DNA of 28,333 bases from CAZJOD01 sp964547525 (GTDB lineage Bacteria; Bacillota; Clostridia; JAAYHZ01): contig CAZJOD010000027.1 in assembly GCA_964547525.1 (NCBI GenBank), positions 1 through 28,333 of the forward strand, given 5' to 3'. Of the stretch, positions 7,197-15,023 are shown one piece after another. Every line of letters starts with the position of its first letter. The first letter of the stretch is position 1. The notes under the pieces are model-generated. The model did not search any database. It saw nothing but the letters and a program-made list of their open reading frames with translations, and was not told the origin of the DNA. The translations under genes and the position numbers were made by a program.

Positions 7197-8521
7197 TGAC
7201 AAAACCCGTAGTAGCAATAGTAGGAAGGCCAAATGTAGGGAAATCCACATTGTTTAACTATTTGGCAGGTGAAAGAATTTCAATAGTGGAAGATACACCG
7301 GGGGTAACTCGGGATCGCATATATTCTTCTTCGGAATGGTTGGGAAGAGAGTTTATAATGATTGATACCGGTGGAATAGAACCGGCTTCTAACGATAATA
7401 TTATGACCGGAATGCGTATACAAGCGGAAATAGCTATAGACACCGCGGATGTTATAATATTTATGGTTGATATAAGGCAAGGTTTACTGGAATCTGATAA
7501 GGATGTAGCTCAAATTTTAAGAAAGTCTAAAAAACCTGTTGTTACTGTTGTTAATAAAGTAGATACCCCGGGAGCACCTCCTCCCGATATATATAATTTT
7601 TATGAATTGTCAATAGGTGAGATATACCCTATATCTTCCATACACGGGATGGGTATAGGTGATGTTTTAGATGAAGTTATATCACATTTTCCTGAAAATA
7701 CCGACAATGAGGAAGATGCTTCGGTGATAAAGGTCGCCGTCATCGGTAAACCGAATTCGGGTAAATCTTCTTTAATAAACAAAATTTTAGGAGAAGAAAG
7801 GGTTATAGTTTCGGATATTCCCGGAACAACACGAGATGCGGTTGACACACCTTTTGAATTTGAAGGCAAAAAATATATCCTGATAGATACCGCGGGTGTT
7901 CGCCGACAAAGTAAAATAACTGAGAATATTGAAAAATACTCGGTTATTCGATCATGGGCGGCTGTTGACAGATCGGATGTATGTATTTTAATGGTTGATG
8001 CAAATGACGGTATATCGGAGCAGGATGCAAAAATAGCGGGTTATGCTCATGATATGGGCAAATCCATAATAATAGCTATAAATAAATGGGATCTTGTTGA
8101 AAAAGACAGCAAGACTGTAAATTTATTTGAAGAAAAAACATATCAAATTTTATCATTTATGACTTATGCACCTATGATAACAATTTCAGCTTTAACAGGT
8201 CAAAGAGTACAAAAGCTTTTTCCATTAATTGATGAACTTTATGCGCAAGCTTCTTTGGAAATATCTACGGGTATGCTTAATGACATCTTAAATGAGGCGA
8301 TGGCGATGGTACAACCTCCTTCTCATAAAGGCAAGCGTTTAAAAATATATTATATGACCCAGATAGGCAAAAGGCCGCCAAAGTTCGTACTTTTTGTTAA
8401 CAATATGGAATTAATGCATTACTCTTATGAAAGGTATATAACCAATAAACTAAGGGAAGCCTTTGAATTCAAAGGAACATCAATAAAATTTATAATAAGA
8501 GAACGTGGTGAAAACGTATAA
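7196..8521 (+). CDS. der: ribosome-assembly GTPase Der (EngA)
   Basis: Der is an essential GTPase with two GTPase domains in tandem that helps 50S subunit maturation. The first domain has GRPNVGKST (residues 10-18), DTPGVTRD, DTGG and NKVD. The second has GKPNSGKSS (184-192), DIPGTTRDAVDTPFE, DTAG and NKWD. The C-terminal 85 or so residues form the KH-like RNA-binding domain (GKRLKIYYMTQIGKRPP). It is 441 residues, normal for the family. TAGGAG lies just before the ATG, which overlaps the stop of the DUF512 gene. plsY follows after 141 bases. Confidence 0.97.
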   Translation: MTKPVVAIVGRPNVGKSTLFNYLAGERISIVEDTPGVTRDRIYSSSEWLGREFIMIDTGGIEPASNDNIMTGMRIQAEIAIDTADVIIFMVDIRQGLLESDKDVAQILRKSKKPVVTVVNKVDTPGAPPPDIYNFYELSIGEIYPISSIHGMGIGDVLDEVISHFPENTDNEEDASVIKVAVIGKPNSGKSSLINKILGEERVIVSDIPGTTRDAVDTPFEFEGKKYILIDTAGVRRQSKITENIEKYSVIRSWAAVDRSDVCILMVDANDGISEQDAKIAGYAHDMGKSIIIAINKWDLVEKDSKTVNLFEEKTYQILSFMTYAPMITISALTGQRVQKLFPLIDELYAQASLEISTGMLNDILNEAMAMVQPPSHKGKRLKIYYMTQIGKRPPKFVLFVNNMELMHYSYERYITNKLREAFEFKGTSIKFIIRERGENV

Positions 8522-8662
8522 TCGGTAAATACATGATGTTATGCTGTTTGGTGTTCTTAACACAGATTGTTTAAAGTAACTGTTCGACCGGAATAACGAC
8601 CGGAAAGAATATAAATATAAATCATCCTGAAATTTATAAAACAATTAAAGGAGGACCGGATT

Positions 8663-9277
8663 ATGTTTTTAAGATATGTTTTAGCCGGATTGGTAGGATA
8701 TTTGTTAGGTAGTATTAATAGTGCTTTGATTGTAGGAAAATTATCGGGTGTGGATATCCGAAACCATGGCAGTAAAAATGCGGGAATGACAAACACTCTA
8801 CGTGTTTTAGGTAAGAAAAAAGCGCTTTATGTATTGTTAGGTGACATTCTAAAAGGTGTAGTTGCATGTATGTTCGGATTAATAATATCAAACGGGGTAC
8901 ATACGACGGTATTAGTCGCCGGTTTGTTATGTATAACGGGACATAATTGGCCGATTTATTTCGGTTTTCGGGGTGGAAAAGGCGCTTTGACATCAATAAC
9001 CGTATTATTCTTTTCGGATTACCGCATAGCGTTGATTCTAATAGCTTTGTTCTTGGCTATAGTTGCCTTGACCAGATATGTTTCTCTTGGATCAATGGTC
9101 GCGGCAGTATTGCTGCCCATATTGGGTTTGATTTTTCAAAACGGTTTCGAATTTTTACTGTTTGCATTAATTTTAACTCTTATGTTGGTATATAGACATA
9201 GAACAAACATAGTAAGGTTGCTAAAAGGAGAAGAATCAAAACTAAATTTGAAGAAGACTACTAAAACCGCTTCATAA
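8663..9277 (+). CDS. plsY: glycerol-3-phosphate acyltransferase PlsY
   Basis: PlsY is an integral membrane enzyme that transfers the acyl group of acyl-phosphate to sn-glycerol-3-phosphate, the first step of phospholipid synthesis. The three conserved loops are seen: GSINSALIVGK near the N-terminus, then DIRNHGSKNAGMTNTLRVLGKK, and GHNWPIYFGFRGGKG. Five hydrophobic segments and 204 residues fit the family. AAAGGAGG precedes the ATG at a good distance. Direct copies of GACCGGA lie upstream (8586, 8598, 8654). The gpsA gene that often follows plsY in Clostridia is not here. Confidence 0.95.
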   Translation: MFLRYVLAGLVGYLLGSINSALIVGKLSGVDIRNHGSKNAGMTNTLRVLGKKKALYVLLGDILKGVVACMFGLIISNGVHTTVLVAGLLCITGHNWPIYFGFRGGKGALTSITVLFFSDYRIALILIALFLAIVALTRYVSLGSMVAAVLLPILGLIFQNGFEFLLFALILTLMLVYRHRTNIVRLLKGEESKLNLKKTTKTAS

Positions 9278-9346
9278 AACTGTAAATTAAATATATTTAT
9301 AGACAAAGCTACATCGAACAAATCCTTATATTATTATTTAGTATAA

Positions 9347-9364
9347 GCCGGTGTTTTTACCGGC
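9347..9364 (+). terminator. hairpin after plsY, weak terminator
   Basis: GCCGGT pairs with ACCGGC around a GTTTTT-containing loop. Only CTTATT follows, so the T tract is poor. It may stabilise the plsY mRNA 3' end or act as a weak terminator ahead of the better one at 9451. Confidence 0.45.
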
Positions 9365-9450
9365 CTTATTGATATATGAAGCAGAAATACCATAATGCAA
9401 ATTTGATTATAAAAGAATGATATGTTTTTTTTAGCTATAGATTCAAAATA

Positions 9451-9480
9451 AAAAACATCGGGTGTATCTCGATGTTTTTT
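9451..9480. terminator. bidirectional terminator between plsY and apgM
   Basis: AAAAACATCG (9451-9460) pairs perfectly with CGATGTTTTT (9470-9479) around nine bases. A-rich and T-rich flanks serve transcripts from both sides, which fits the convergent plsY and apgM genes. Confidence 0.88.
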
Positions 9481-9517
9481 ATATCAGGCATAAAAATTTT
9501 TTGTTAAAAGTTTTCAT

Positions 9518-10717
9518 TCAAATCATATCCAAAAAGTACCGGGCAAGCTCATGTCCCCAATTAAAAACCAAACCGGTCTCTGCTGCGCTTTTTTCTGAAA
9601 AAGCCTTTCTATTATTATTATTATCGTTTTTTGTAAAAATCACAAAAGGCACGGCATCTCTCGTATGAGTCTTTAATGATAAAGGAGTCGGGTGGTCCGC
9701 AAGTGCCATAATTTTATAATCAGGATACTTTTTTAGGTCCTGTATAACAGGACCTATAATCAAAGAGTCAATGTACTCAATTGACTTTGCTTTGTTTTCT
9801 ATCTCATTACGATGTCCACATTCATCAGGTGCTTCAATGTGTATATAAACAAAATCGTAACCTTTATCTAAAGCATCAATGCAAGCATCGGCTTTTCCCT
9901 TATAATCGGTATGAAAATTACCTGTAGCACCTTTAACTTTTATCACTTCCATACCGGCACATACTGCTATACCTTGGATTAGGTCTACCGCTGATATCAC
10001 AGCGGCTTTTACGCCGAATTTTACGTCAAAACGAGGTAGAACGGTTTTTACCCCTGCGCCCCAAAACCATACGGAATTTGCCGGTTTTAGTCCGTTTTGA
10101 ACTCTTTTTATATTAACAGGATGATTTTTTAGCAGTTCATAGCTATGTTTCATAAACTCTAAAGCGGTAGGTTCGGAGGGTAAATACTGCGTAATTTTTT
10201 TACCTGTAATATCGTGTGGTTGAGTGAAAACCATATTCCCGGGTGCGTTACCCCACACCAGTAAATGCCTGTAACTAATCCCGGGAAATAATCTCATATC
10301 TTTATAATCCATATTTTCATTTAGATAATTAATTAAGATTTTTGCTTCTTCCGTAGTAATTTCGTCAGAGCAATAATCCACCATAATTTTATCTTCAAAT
10401 GCGGGAGCATCGCACAACGTAACAAGGTTACATCGAGCGGATGTATCGGTATCCTTTAAATTTACCCCCATACCTGCGGCTTCTATAGGAGAACGGCCTG
10501 TAAAATATATTTGTGGATCATATCCCATCACATTAAGATTTGCAACCGCACTGTCTGCAGGTAAATTCTCAGGAATATTCTTCACAGTTCCACCCGTTCC
10601 TTTTTGGAACATCATGTCCATAACGGGTGTTTTTGCATATTCCAAAGGGGTATTATAATTAAATTGAGGGATGGGGTAATCCGCCATCCCGTCTAATAAA
10701 ACAATCACATACTTCAT
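9518..10717 (-). CDS. apgM: cofactor-independent phosphoglycerate mutase, archaeal (ApgM) type
   Basis: This alkaline-phosphatase-superfamily enzyme interconverts 2- and 3-phosphoglycerate; homologues were also proposed as homoserine kinases. It is 399 residues. Metal-binding Asp9 lies in LLDGMAD, the likely phospho-accepting Ser56 in PADSAVANLNVMGYDP, and the later metal region reads EAPDECGH and ALADHPTPL. Its ATG touches the TAA of the upstream TIM-barrel gene with no gap, so translation is probably coupled; GGTGG in the end of that gene can serve as ribosome binding site. Being the last gene of a sugar-type operon is unusual and could mean a role on another phosphorylated intermediate. 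Family sure; in vivo substrate less so. Confidence 0.9.
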   Translation of the reverse strand: MKYVIVLLDGMADYPIPQFNYNTPLEYAKTPVMDMMFQKGTGGTVKNIPENLPADSAVANLNVMGYDPQIYFTGRSPIEAAGMGVNLKDTDTSARCNLVTLCDAPAFEDKIMVDYCSDEITTEEAKILINYLNENMDYKDMRLFPGISYRHLLVWGNAPGNMVFTQPHDITGKKITQYLPSEPTALEFMKHSYELLKNHPVNIKRVQNGLKPANSVWFWGAGVKTVLPRFDVKFGVKAAVISAVDLIQGIAVCAGMEVIKVKGATGNFHTDYKGKADACIDALDKGYDFVYIHIEAPDECGHRNEIENKAKSIEYIDSLIIGPVIQDLKKYPDYKIMALADHPTPLSLKTHTRDAVPFVIFTKNDNNNNRKAFSEKSAAETGLVFNWGHELARYFLDMI

Positions 10718-11593
10718 TTATGCAAGTTCCACCAACTTTTTAAGGTTATTAAAGCCCATTTCGATACCTTTTAACGGTTCTTCAAGACCTTCGAATTCTA
10801 TTGATAAAGTTTTATCATAACCGGATTTTTTCATTACTTTAATACATTGATAAATGGGTACGTTTCCGTGTCCTATAATGGCACCGCGAATATAATTACC
10901 ACCGCGTGTGAATATCCATCCCGGACCGGGAGAAGGTTCCATACCGGATTTAATATGAAAGTCTTTCGCATGTACATGGAATGCGTAAGGCATCATTCTA
11001 CCGATAGCTTCGTACGGAGACTCATCTACACATAAAAAGTTACCCATATCTACCAGTGCTCCGAAATTTTCATGATTTACCGCACTGATTAATTTCTCAA
11101 CACGTTCGCTGTCTTGACAGAAAAAACCGTGGTTTTCAACCATTGTTTTAATACCGAATTGAGCTGCGTATTCCGTAATAGCACGGCATCCTTTAACAAG
11201 TATGGGTAGAGCGTCATCAAAGCTTTTAGCTTGGCTATTATAGTCGGCCGGGAAACCTCTGGTTGCATCGTGACGCATACCGGGGCTGCCGAGTAATACG
11301 GCAATATCAACTTCGCCTTTTACTCGTTCTATCTCGGCATCCAAATCACCGTTTGAGCCGTTAATAAAATCAGCTCCGATTGTGTAGTTACCCATTTCGA
11401 TGCCTACTTCCGCACATTTCGCTTTAACTTTTGGTGCAAAAGATTTTAAAGTTTCGCCGTCCGGTAATACCAATCCGGAAAACTCTATAACGTCGAAGCC
11501 TATTTCTTTCGCCTTTTCAATTACTTCAAACAAACTCATCTTTCCCGTACGCGTCAACCCTGAAAAACTATACGAACTAACACCGATCTTCAT
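10718..11593 (-). CDS. sugar phosphate isomerase/epimerase-like TIM barrel
   Basis: This belongs to the xylose-isomerase-like TIM-barrel family (AP endonuclease family 2 fold), whose members epimerise, isomerise or dehydrate sugars and keto-sugars using a divalent metal. Expected metal ligands are visible: Glu153 (VENHG), Asp182 (LVDMGNF), His208 (HVHAKD) and Glu266 (SIEFEG). It is 291 residues. AAGGAGG sits ahead of the ATG. The gene lies between a Gfo/Idh/MocA dehydrogenase (13 bases upstream) and apgM (no gap). Substrate unknown; a keto-sugar from the neighbouring dehydrogenase is likely. Confidence 0.82.
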   Translation of the reverse strand: MKIGVSSYSFSGLTRTGKMSLFEVIEKAKEIGFDVIEFSGLVLPDGETLKSFAPKVKAKCAEVGIEMGNYTIGADFINGSNGDLDAEIERVKGEVDIAVLLGSPGMRHDATRGFPADYNSQAKSFDDALPILVKGCRAITEYAAQFGIKTMVENHGFFCQDSERVEKLISAVNHENFGALVDMGNFLCVDESPYEAIGRMMPYAFHVHAKDFHIKSGMEPSPGPGWIFTRGGNYIRGAIIGHGNVPIYQCIKVMKKSGYDKTLSIEFEGLEEPLKGIEMGFNNLKKLVELA

Positions 11594-11606
11594 AACTAAA
11601 TCCTCC

Positions 11607-12665
11607 TTAAAAAACTATTTCTTTACCTGTTTCGGCGGATTTATAACCCGCTTCAATTATCTTGGTCACCATAAGACCGTCTTCTGCCGGATTCCTGCAA
11701 GGAATACCTAGTGTGATGCAATCTACGAAGTGTTTGAGCTCTCTTCTGAAACAATCTCTGAAATCAAACATAGCCTTTTTTACTGGTGTAATATCTACCA
11801 TTCTACCCGCTAATACCGAATAAAACTCAACTTCAGGATCTATTTTTGTTCCGGCCTTATCACCGAAAAGTTCGATCTTGCCTGTCGGTGATTTTACATT
11901 CAAACAAAAACTGGTATCCAGATAAAATACCGCACCATTATCAAATTTAACATATAGTGTTGCAAGATCTTCTACATCAAATATATCATCCGTTCTTTTT
12001 TCATTAGATACATCAGCTACATATTGATCTTTCAATACAGGTTTACCCATCTTGTAGGATGTGGTTCCACTTACTGTTACAGGGTTAGGATTACCCATAA
12101 GATAGCGACACAGATCAATTGAATGGACACCTAAATCAATAAGAGGACCACCCCCGGATTTGGCTTTATTGCCGAACCATCCGCCTGGGAAACCGTATCT
12201 TCTAAGATAAGAAGCTTTTGCATAATATATGTCTCCGAACATGCCTTGATCTTTGCATTCAAGTATTAATTCAGCATCGTCTCCGAAGCGCCGTACAAAC
12301 CCCAGCATTAAAAGCTTACCGGTTTCTTTGGATGTATCCAGCATTTCTTGTGCTTGCTTGGAACTTATTGCCATAGGCTTTTCAGATAGTACGTGTTTTC
12401 CGGCTTTCATGGCGTTTATGGCTATTTCGGCATGTGATTCATGACTTGTACATATACTTACAGCATCGACATCGGACTTTTCAAGAAGCTCGCGATGATC
12501 AAGATACTGCTCGGGTATGCCGTTCTTTTTGCATACCGCATCTAATTTTAAAGCGTCTATATCACATCCTGATATGATTTCTACATTATCGCATTGACGA
12601 TATCCGTCTATATGCATAGCACTTATTCCACCGGTGCCAATAATTCCGACTCTTAATTTATTCAT
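11607..12665 (-). CDS. Gfo/Idh/MocA-family NAD(P)-dependent sugar or cyclitol dehydrogenase
   Basis: These enzymes oxidise a hydroxyl of a sugar, glycoside or inositol with NAD(P). The Rossmann domain begins GIIGTGGIS (residues 8-15), the EKP motif carries the catalytic Lys96, and the C-terminal domain has GGGPLIDLGVHSIDL with Asp177 and His181, the usual catalytic pair. It is 352 residues, full length. AGGAGG precedes the ATG. It is co-oriented with TIM-barrel genes on both sides. A hairpin lies 16 bases upstream of the start. Its relative at 13845 has the same key residues but is clearly a separate, diverged paralogue. Confidence 0.88.
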   Translation of the reverse strand: MNKLRVGIIGTGGISAMHIDGYRQCDNVEIISGCDIDALKLDAVCKKNGIPEQYLDHRELLEKSDVDAVSICTSHESHAEIAINAMKAGKHVLSEKPMAISSKQAQEMLDTSKETGKLLMLGFVRRFGDDAELILECKDQGMFGDIYYAKASYLRRYGFPGGWFGNKAKSGGGPLIDLGVHSIDLCRYLMGNPNPVTVSGTTSYKMGKPVLKDQYVADVSNEKRTDDIFDVEDLATLYVKFDNGAVFYLDTSFCLNVKSPTGKIELFGDKAGTKIDPEVEFYSVLAGRMVDITPVKKAMFDFRDCFRRELKHFVDCITLGIPCRNPAEDGLMVTKIIEAGYKSAETGKEIVF

Positions 12666-12680
12666 ATCATCCTCCTAAAT

Positions 12681-12710
12681 CGGTTTATCTTTAATATAAA
12701 ACATAAACCG
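12681..12710. repeat. inverted repeat in the gap before the Gfo/Idh/MocA gene
   Basis: CGGTTTAT (12681-12688) is perfectly complementary to ATAAACCG (12703-12710). On the transcribed (minus) strand it forms a hairpin just upstream of the AGGAGG site and has no T run after it. It looks like an mRNA processing or stability element rather than a terminator. Confidence 0.4.
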
Positions 12711-12749
12711 GTATCTTTTGATATGTGTAATGATTATACATCACTAAAA

Positions 12750-13595
12750 CTATTTACCTATAATTTCTTTCAAAAATGAAACCGCTTTTCTGATGTCACC
12801 TTCAGGATCGGGGCCGACTTCGCGCTCAATGGTTAGAAATCCCTTAAAACCTGTTGCAGCCAAAGCTTTTAAATATTCCGGGAAGTTTACATCACCTTCT
12901 CCTAAAGGTACTTCCTTAAATGCAGGCGGCATATCTTTCGGTCTAGGTGCCAAACCGTATATTATTTCACGGTCGGTTCGATTAAGCATAATACCGTCTT
13001 TTGCATGAGTATGAACTATATAATCTCCCAAAACTCCAACGGCTTCTTTGGCAATATCACCTACGACCATTACAAGATTAGCCGGATCAAAATTTACTCT
13101 TACACCGTTGCTTTTCATACTGTCTAGAAATTTTTTCAATAACACTGCGGGTTCCGGTCCGGTTTCGATTGCAAAATACGCTTCGATATTGTCACCGTAT
13201 TCACCTAGCTTCTCACAAGCTTCCTGCATTATTTTCCAACGGTCACAGGTATCGTCGTCAGGTACGGCACCAATGTGTGTGGTTACAACATTTGTCTGTA
13301 AATCTTTGGCTAAATCTAGCACTTTTTTAGAATCTATTATTCTTTGGGGATTTAATGAAGGATCACAAAAACCCGGATGACCGAAATCTCCTACTAATGC
13401 GGATATTGTCAAACCGTAAGATTTAATCATGTCCAATAATTCGCGTCTTTTGGCCGGTGTTAAATTATCAGGCGCCATTTCACCGCGGGTAGCATATATT
13501 TGTATTCCGTCGGCACCTACTTCAGCGGCTTTTTTAATTCCTTCGATAACGCCTAGTCTGAATGAATTTACAATTACTCCAATTTTAAAATCCAT
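12750..13595 (-). CDS. IolE-like sugar isomerase/dehydratase TIM barrel
   Basis: This is the first gene of the four-gene operon and a second xylose-isomerase-like TIM barrel. Metal ligands visible are Glu144 (AIETGPE), Asp170 (NFDPANL), His197 (HTHAKD) and Glu257 (TIEREVG). I choose the ATG at 13593-13595 (281 residues, start MDFKIGV) because GAAAGGAG lies 13 bases upstream of it. The frame stays open 17 codons further, but that part overlaps the promoter. It is only distantly like the other TIM barrel at 10718, so the two probably catalyse different steps. Myo-inosose dehydratase (IolE) members share this fold, so cyclitol breakdown is one possibility. Confidence 0.82.
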   Translation of the reverse strand: MDFKIGVIVNSFRLGVIEGIKKAAEVGADGIQIYATRGEMAPDNLTPAKRRELLDMIKSYGLTISALVGDFGHPGFCDPSLNPQRIIDSKKVLDLAKDLQTNVVTTHIGAVPDDDTCDRWKIMQEACEKLGEYGDNIEAYFAIETGPEPAVLLKKFLDSMKSNGVRVNFDPANLVMVVGDIAKEAVGVLGDYIVHTHAKDGIMLNRTDREIIYGLAPRPKDMPPAFKEVPLGEGDVNFPEYLKALAATGFKGFLTIEREVGPDPEGDIRKAVSFLKEIIGK

Positions 13596-13629
13596 ATTTA
13601 ATTTGAAGCTCCTTTCTTGTATTATATTC

Positions 13630-13657
13630 ATTATATCATAAGGCATTTTTGCTGCAA
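13630..13657 (-). promoter_or_regulatory. promoter of the TIM-barrel / dehydrogenase / apgM operon
   Basis: Read on the minus strand, TTGCAG (13657-13652) and TATAAT (13635-13630) are 16 bases apart, 35 bases before the ATG. A second TATAAT-like element lies nearer the gene. Confidence 0.65.
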
Positions 13658-13786
13658 GAAAAATTTTCTAACATACTGTCATGAATGATAATATTTTAAC
13701 GAGTATTAACAATTATTAGTTGGTTTGAATTTTAATAAAAATATGGTTGGATGACTTTCCACTTTAAAAAAATAGATCCGGCACTA

Positions 13787-13815
13787 TTAACATTTTATTG
13801 TTTATAAAGTATAAT
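13787..13815 (+). promoter_or_regulatory. promoter of the divergent Gfo/Idh/MocA gene
   Basis: TTAACA (13787-13792) and TATAAT (13810-13815) are spaced by 17 bases, with GGAGG and the ATG 18-30 bases downstream. About 130 bases separate it from the opposing promoter at 13630-13657, enough room for a shared regulator site. Confidence 0.75.
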
Positions 13816-13844
13816 TAGGATGATTTATAACTTGGAGGTAGTAT

Positions 13845-14885
13845 ATGACTAAAAAAATTCGAGTCGGCTTTATCGGAGTCGGAAACATCGCCCAGAACGC
13901 ACATATACCGGCGTACTTAAAACAAAATGATGTTGAGCTTGTGGCATGCTACGATATAAAAGCTGAAAGAGCAAAAGAAGTTGCAAAAAAATATAACATG
14001 GTTGCTGTTGATTCTTTAGAAGCGTTAGTTGGAAGAGATGATTTAGATGCCATAAGCGTTTGCACATGGAATAACGGTCATGCAAAATCTGTTATAGCCG
14101 CACTGAAAGCGGGAAAAAACGTATTATGTGAAAAACCGATGGCTATGAATCCTAAAGAGTGTGAAGACATGATAGCGGCACAAAAAGAAAGCGGAAAGCT
14201 TTTAATGATGGGTTTCGTATATCGTTTTTCACCTTCGGCAAAAGCTATAAAAGAAATTGCCGAAGCCGGAAAATTAGGCGATATATATCATGCGAGAGCA
14301 AGTATTTTAAGAAGAAGAGGAACTCCTTTAGGATGGTTCACAGACCTGTCAAAATCAGGTGGAGGACCTGTTATCGATATCGGAGTACATGTTATCGACT
14401 TGACTTGGTACTTGATGGGAAAACCCAAGCTTGTAAGCGTTTGTGCACAGGTACATAACCGGATTGGCGATTATAAGACTAAAGGTGTCTCACGTTGGGA
14501 AGCTTTCGATACGGATAATTTGGTATTTGAAACGGAAGATTCGGCTGCAGGTATTGTTAAATTTGAAAATGGTGTTTCCATGGTAGTGGAAGTAAGCTGG
14601 GCTATAAACGGAGAAGCCGAAGGTGTAACCAGTAAAATATACGGAAACATAGCCGGTGCAAGCTACAGCCCGTGCAAGATATATGGGGAACAAGAGGGAT
14701 ATCTTTCTGATACTGATATAACGACGAGTCGTGAAGATAATTTTTCAAATGAGATAAGACACTTTATCGACTGTATTAAAGGTGAAAAAGAATGTATTGC
14801 AAAAGGTGAGGACGGGTTGGAAATTCAAAAAATACTAAATGGTATATATGAATCTTCGGCTGCGGGCAAAGAAATATTTTTCTAA
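13845..14885 (+). CDS. Gfo/Idh/MocA-family oxidoreductase, divergent from the sugar operon
   Basis: This is an NAD(P)-dependent dehydrogenase of 346 residues. Visible are GFIGVGNIAQ (8-17), the CEKPMAM motif with Lys97, and GGGPVIDIGVHVIDL with Asp178 and His182. TTGGAGG precedes the ATG. It shares the divergent promoter region with the minus-strand operon, which encodes another Gfo/Idh/MocA enzyme and two TIM barrels. A joint pathway is therefore likely, for instance one enzyme oxidising and the other re-reducing a sugar carbon. The substrate cannot be read from the sequence. A strong terminator follows. Confidence 0.88.
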   Translation: MTKKIRVGFIGVGNIAQNAHIPAYLKQNDVELVACYDIKAERAKEVAKKYNMVAVDSLEALVGRDDLDAISVCTWNNGHAKSVIAALKAGKNVLCEKPMAMNPKECEDMIAAQKESGKLLMMGFVYRFSPSAKAIKEIAEAGKLGDIYHARASILRRRGTPLGWFTDLSKSGGGPVIDIGVHVIDLTWYLMGKPKLVSVCAQVHNRIGDYKTKGVSRWEAFDTDNLVFETEDSAAGIVKFENGVSMVVEVSWAINGEAEGVTSKIYGNIAGASYSPCKIYGEQEGYLSDTDITTSREDNFSNEIRHFIDCIKGEKECIAKGEDGLEIQKILNGIYESSAAGKEIFF

Positions 14886-14920
14886 ATTTAATCTAAGCTT
14901 TAAAAATTTAAAGCAATTAA

Positions 14921-14957
14921 AAAAGAGTCAATCACGCAGAACGACTCTTTTTTTTTA
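14921..14957. terminator. bidirectional terminator between dehydrogenase and oadB
   Basis: AAAAGAGTC (14921-14929) pairs with GACTCTTTT (14943-14951), followed by T on the plus strand and preceded by A. It serves the two converging genes. The AT-only inverted repeat TTTTAAAA/TTTTAAAA lies just downstream, at about 14978-14998. Confidence 0.88.
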
Positions 14958-15023
14958 TTTATAAACAGGATATATTTTTAAAACTTGATTTTAAAAATGT
15001 AAGTCGGCCTTTTTTTATAGCCA

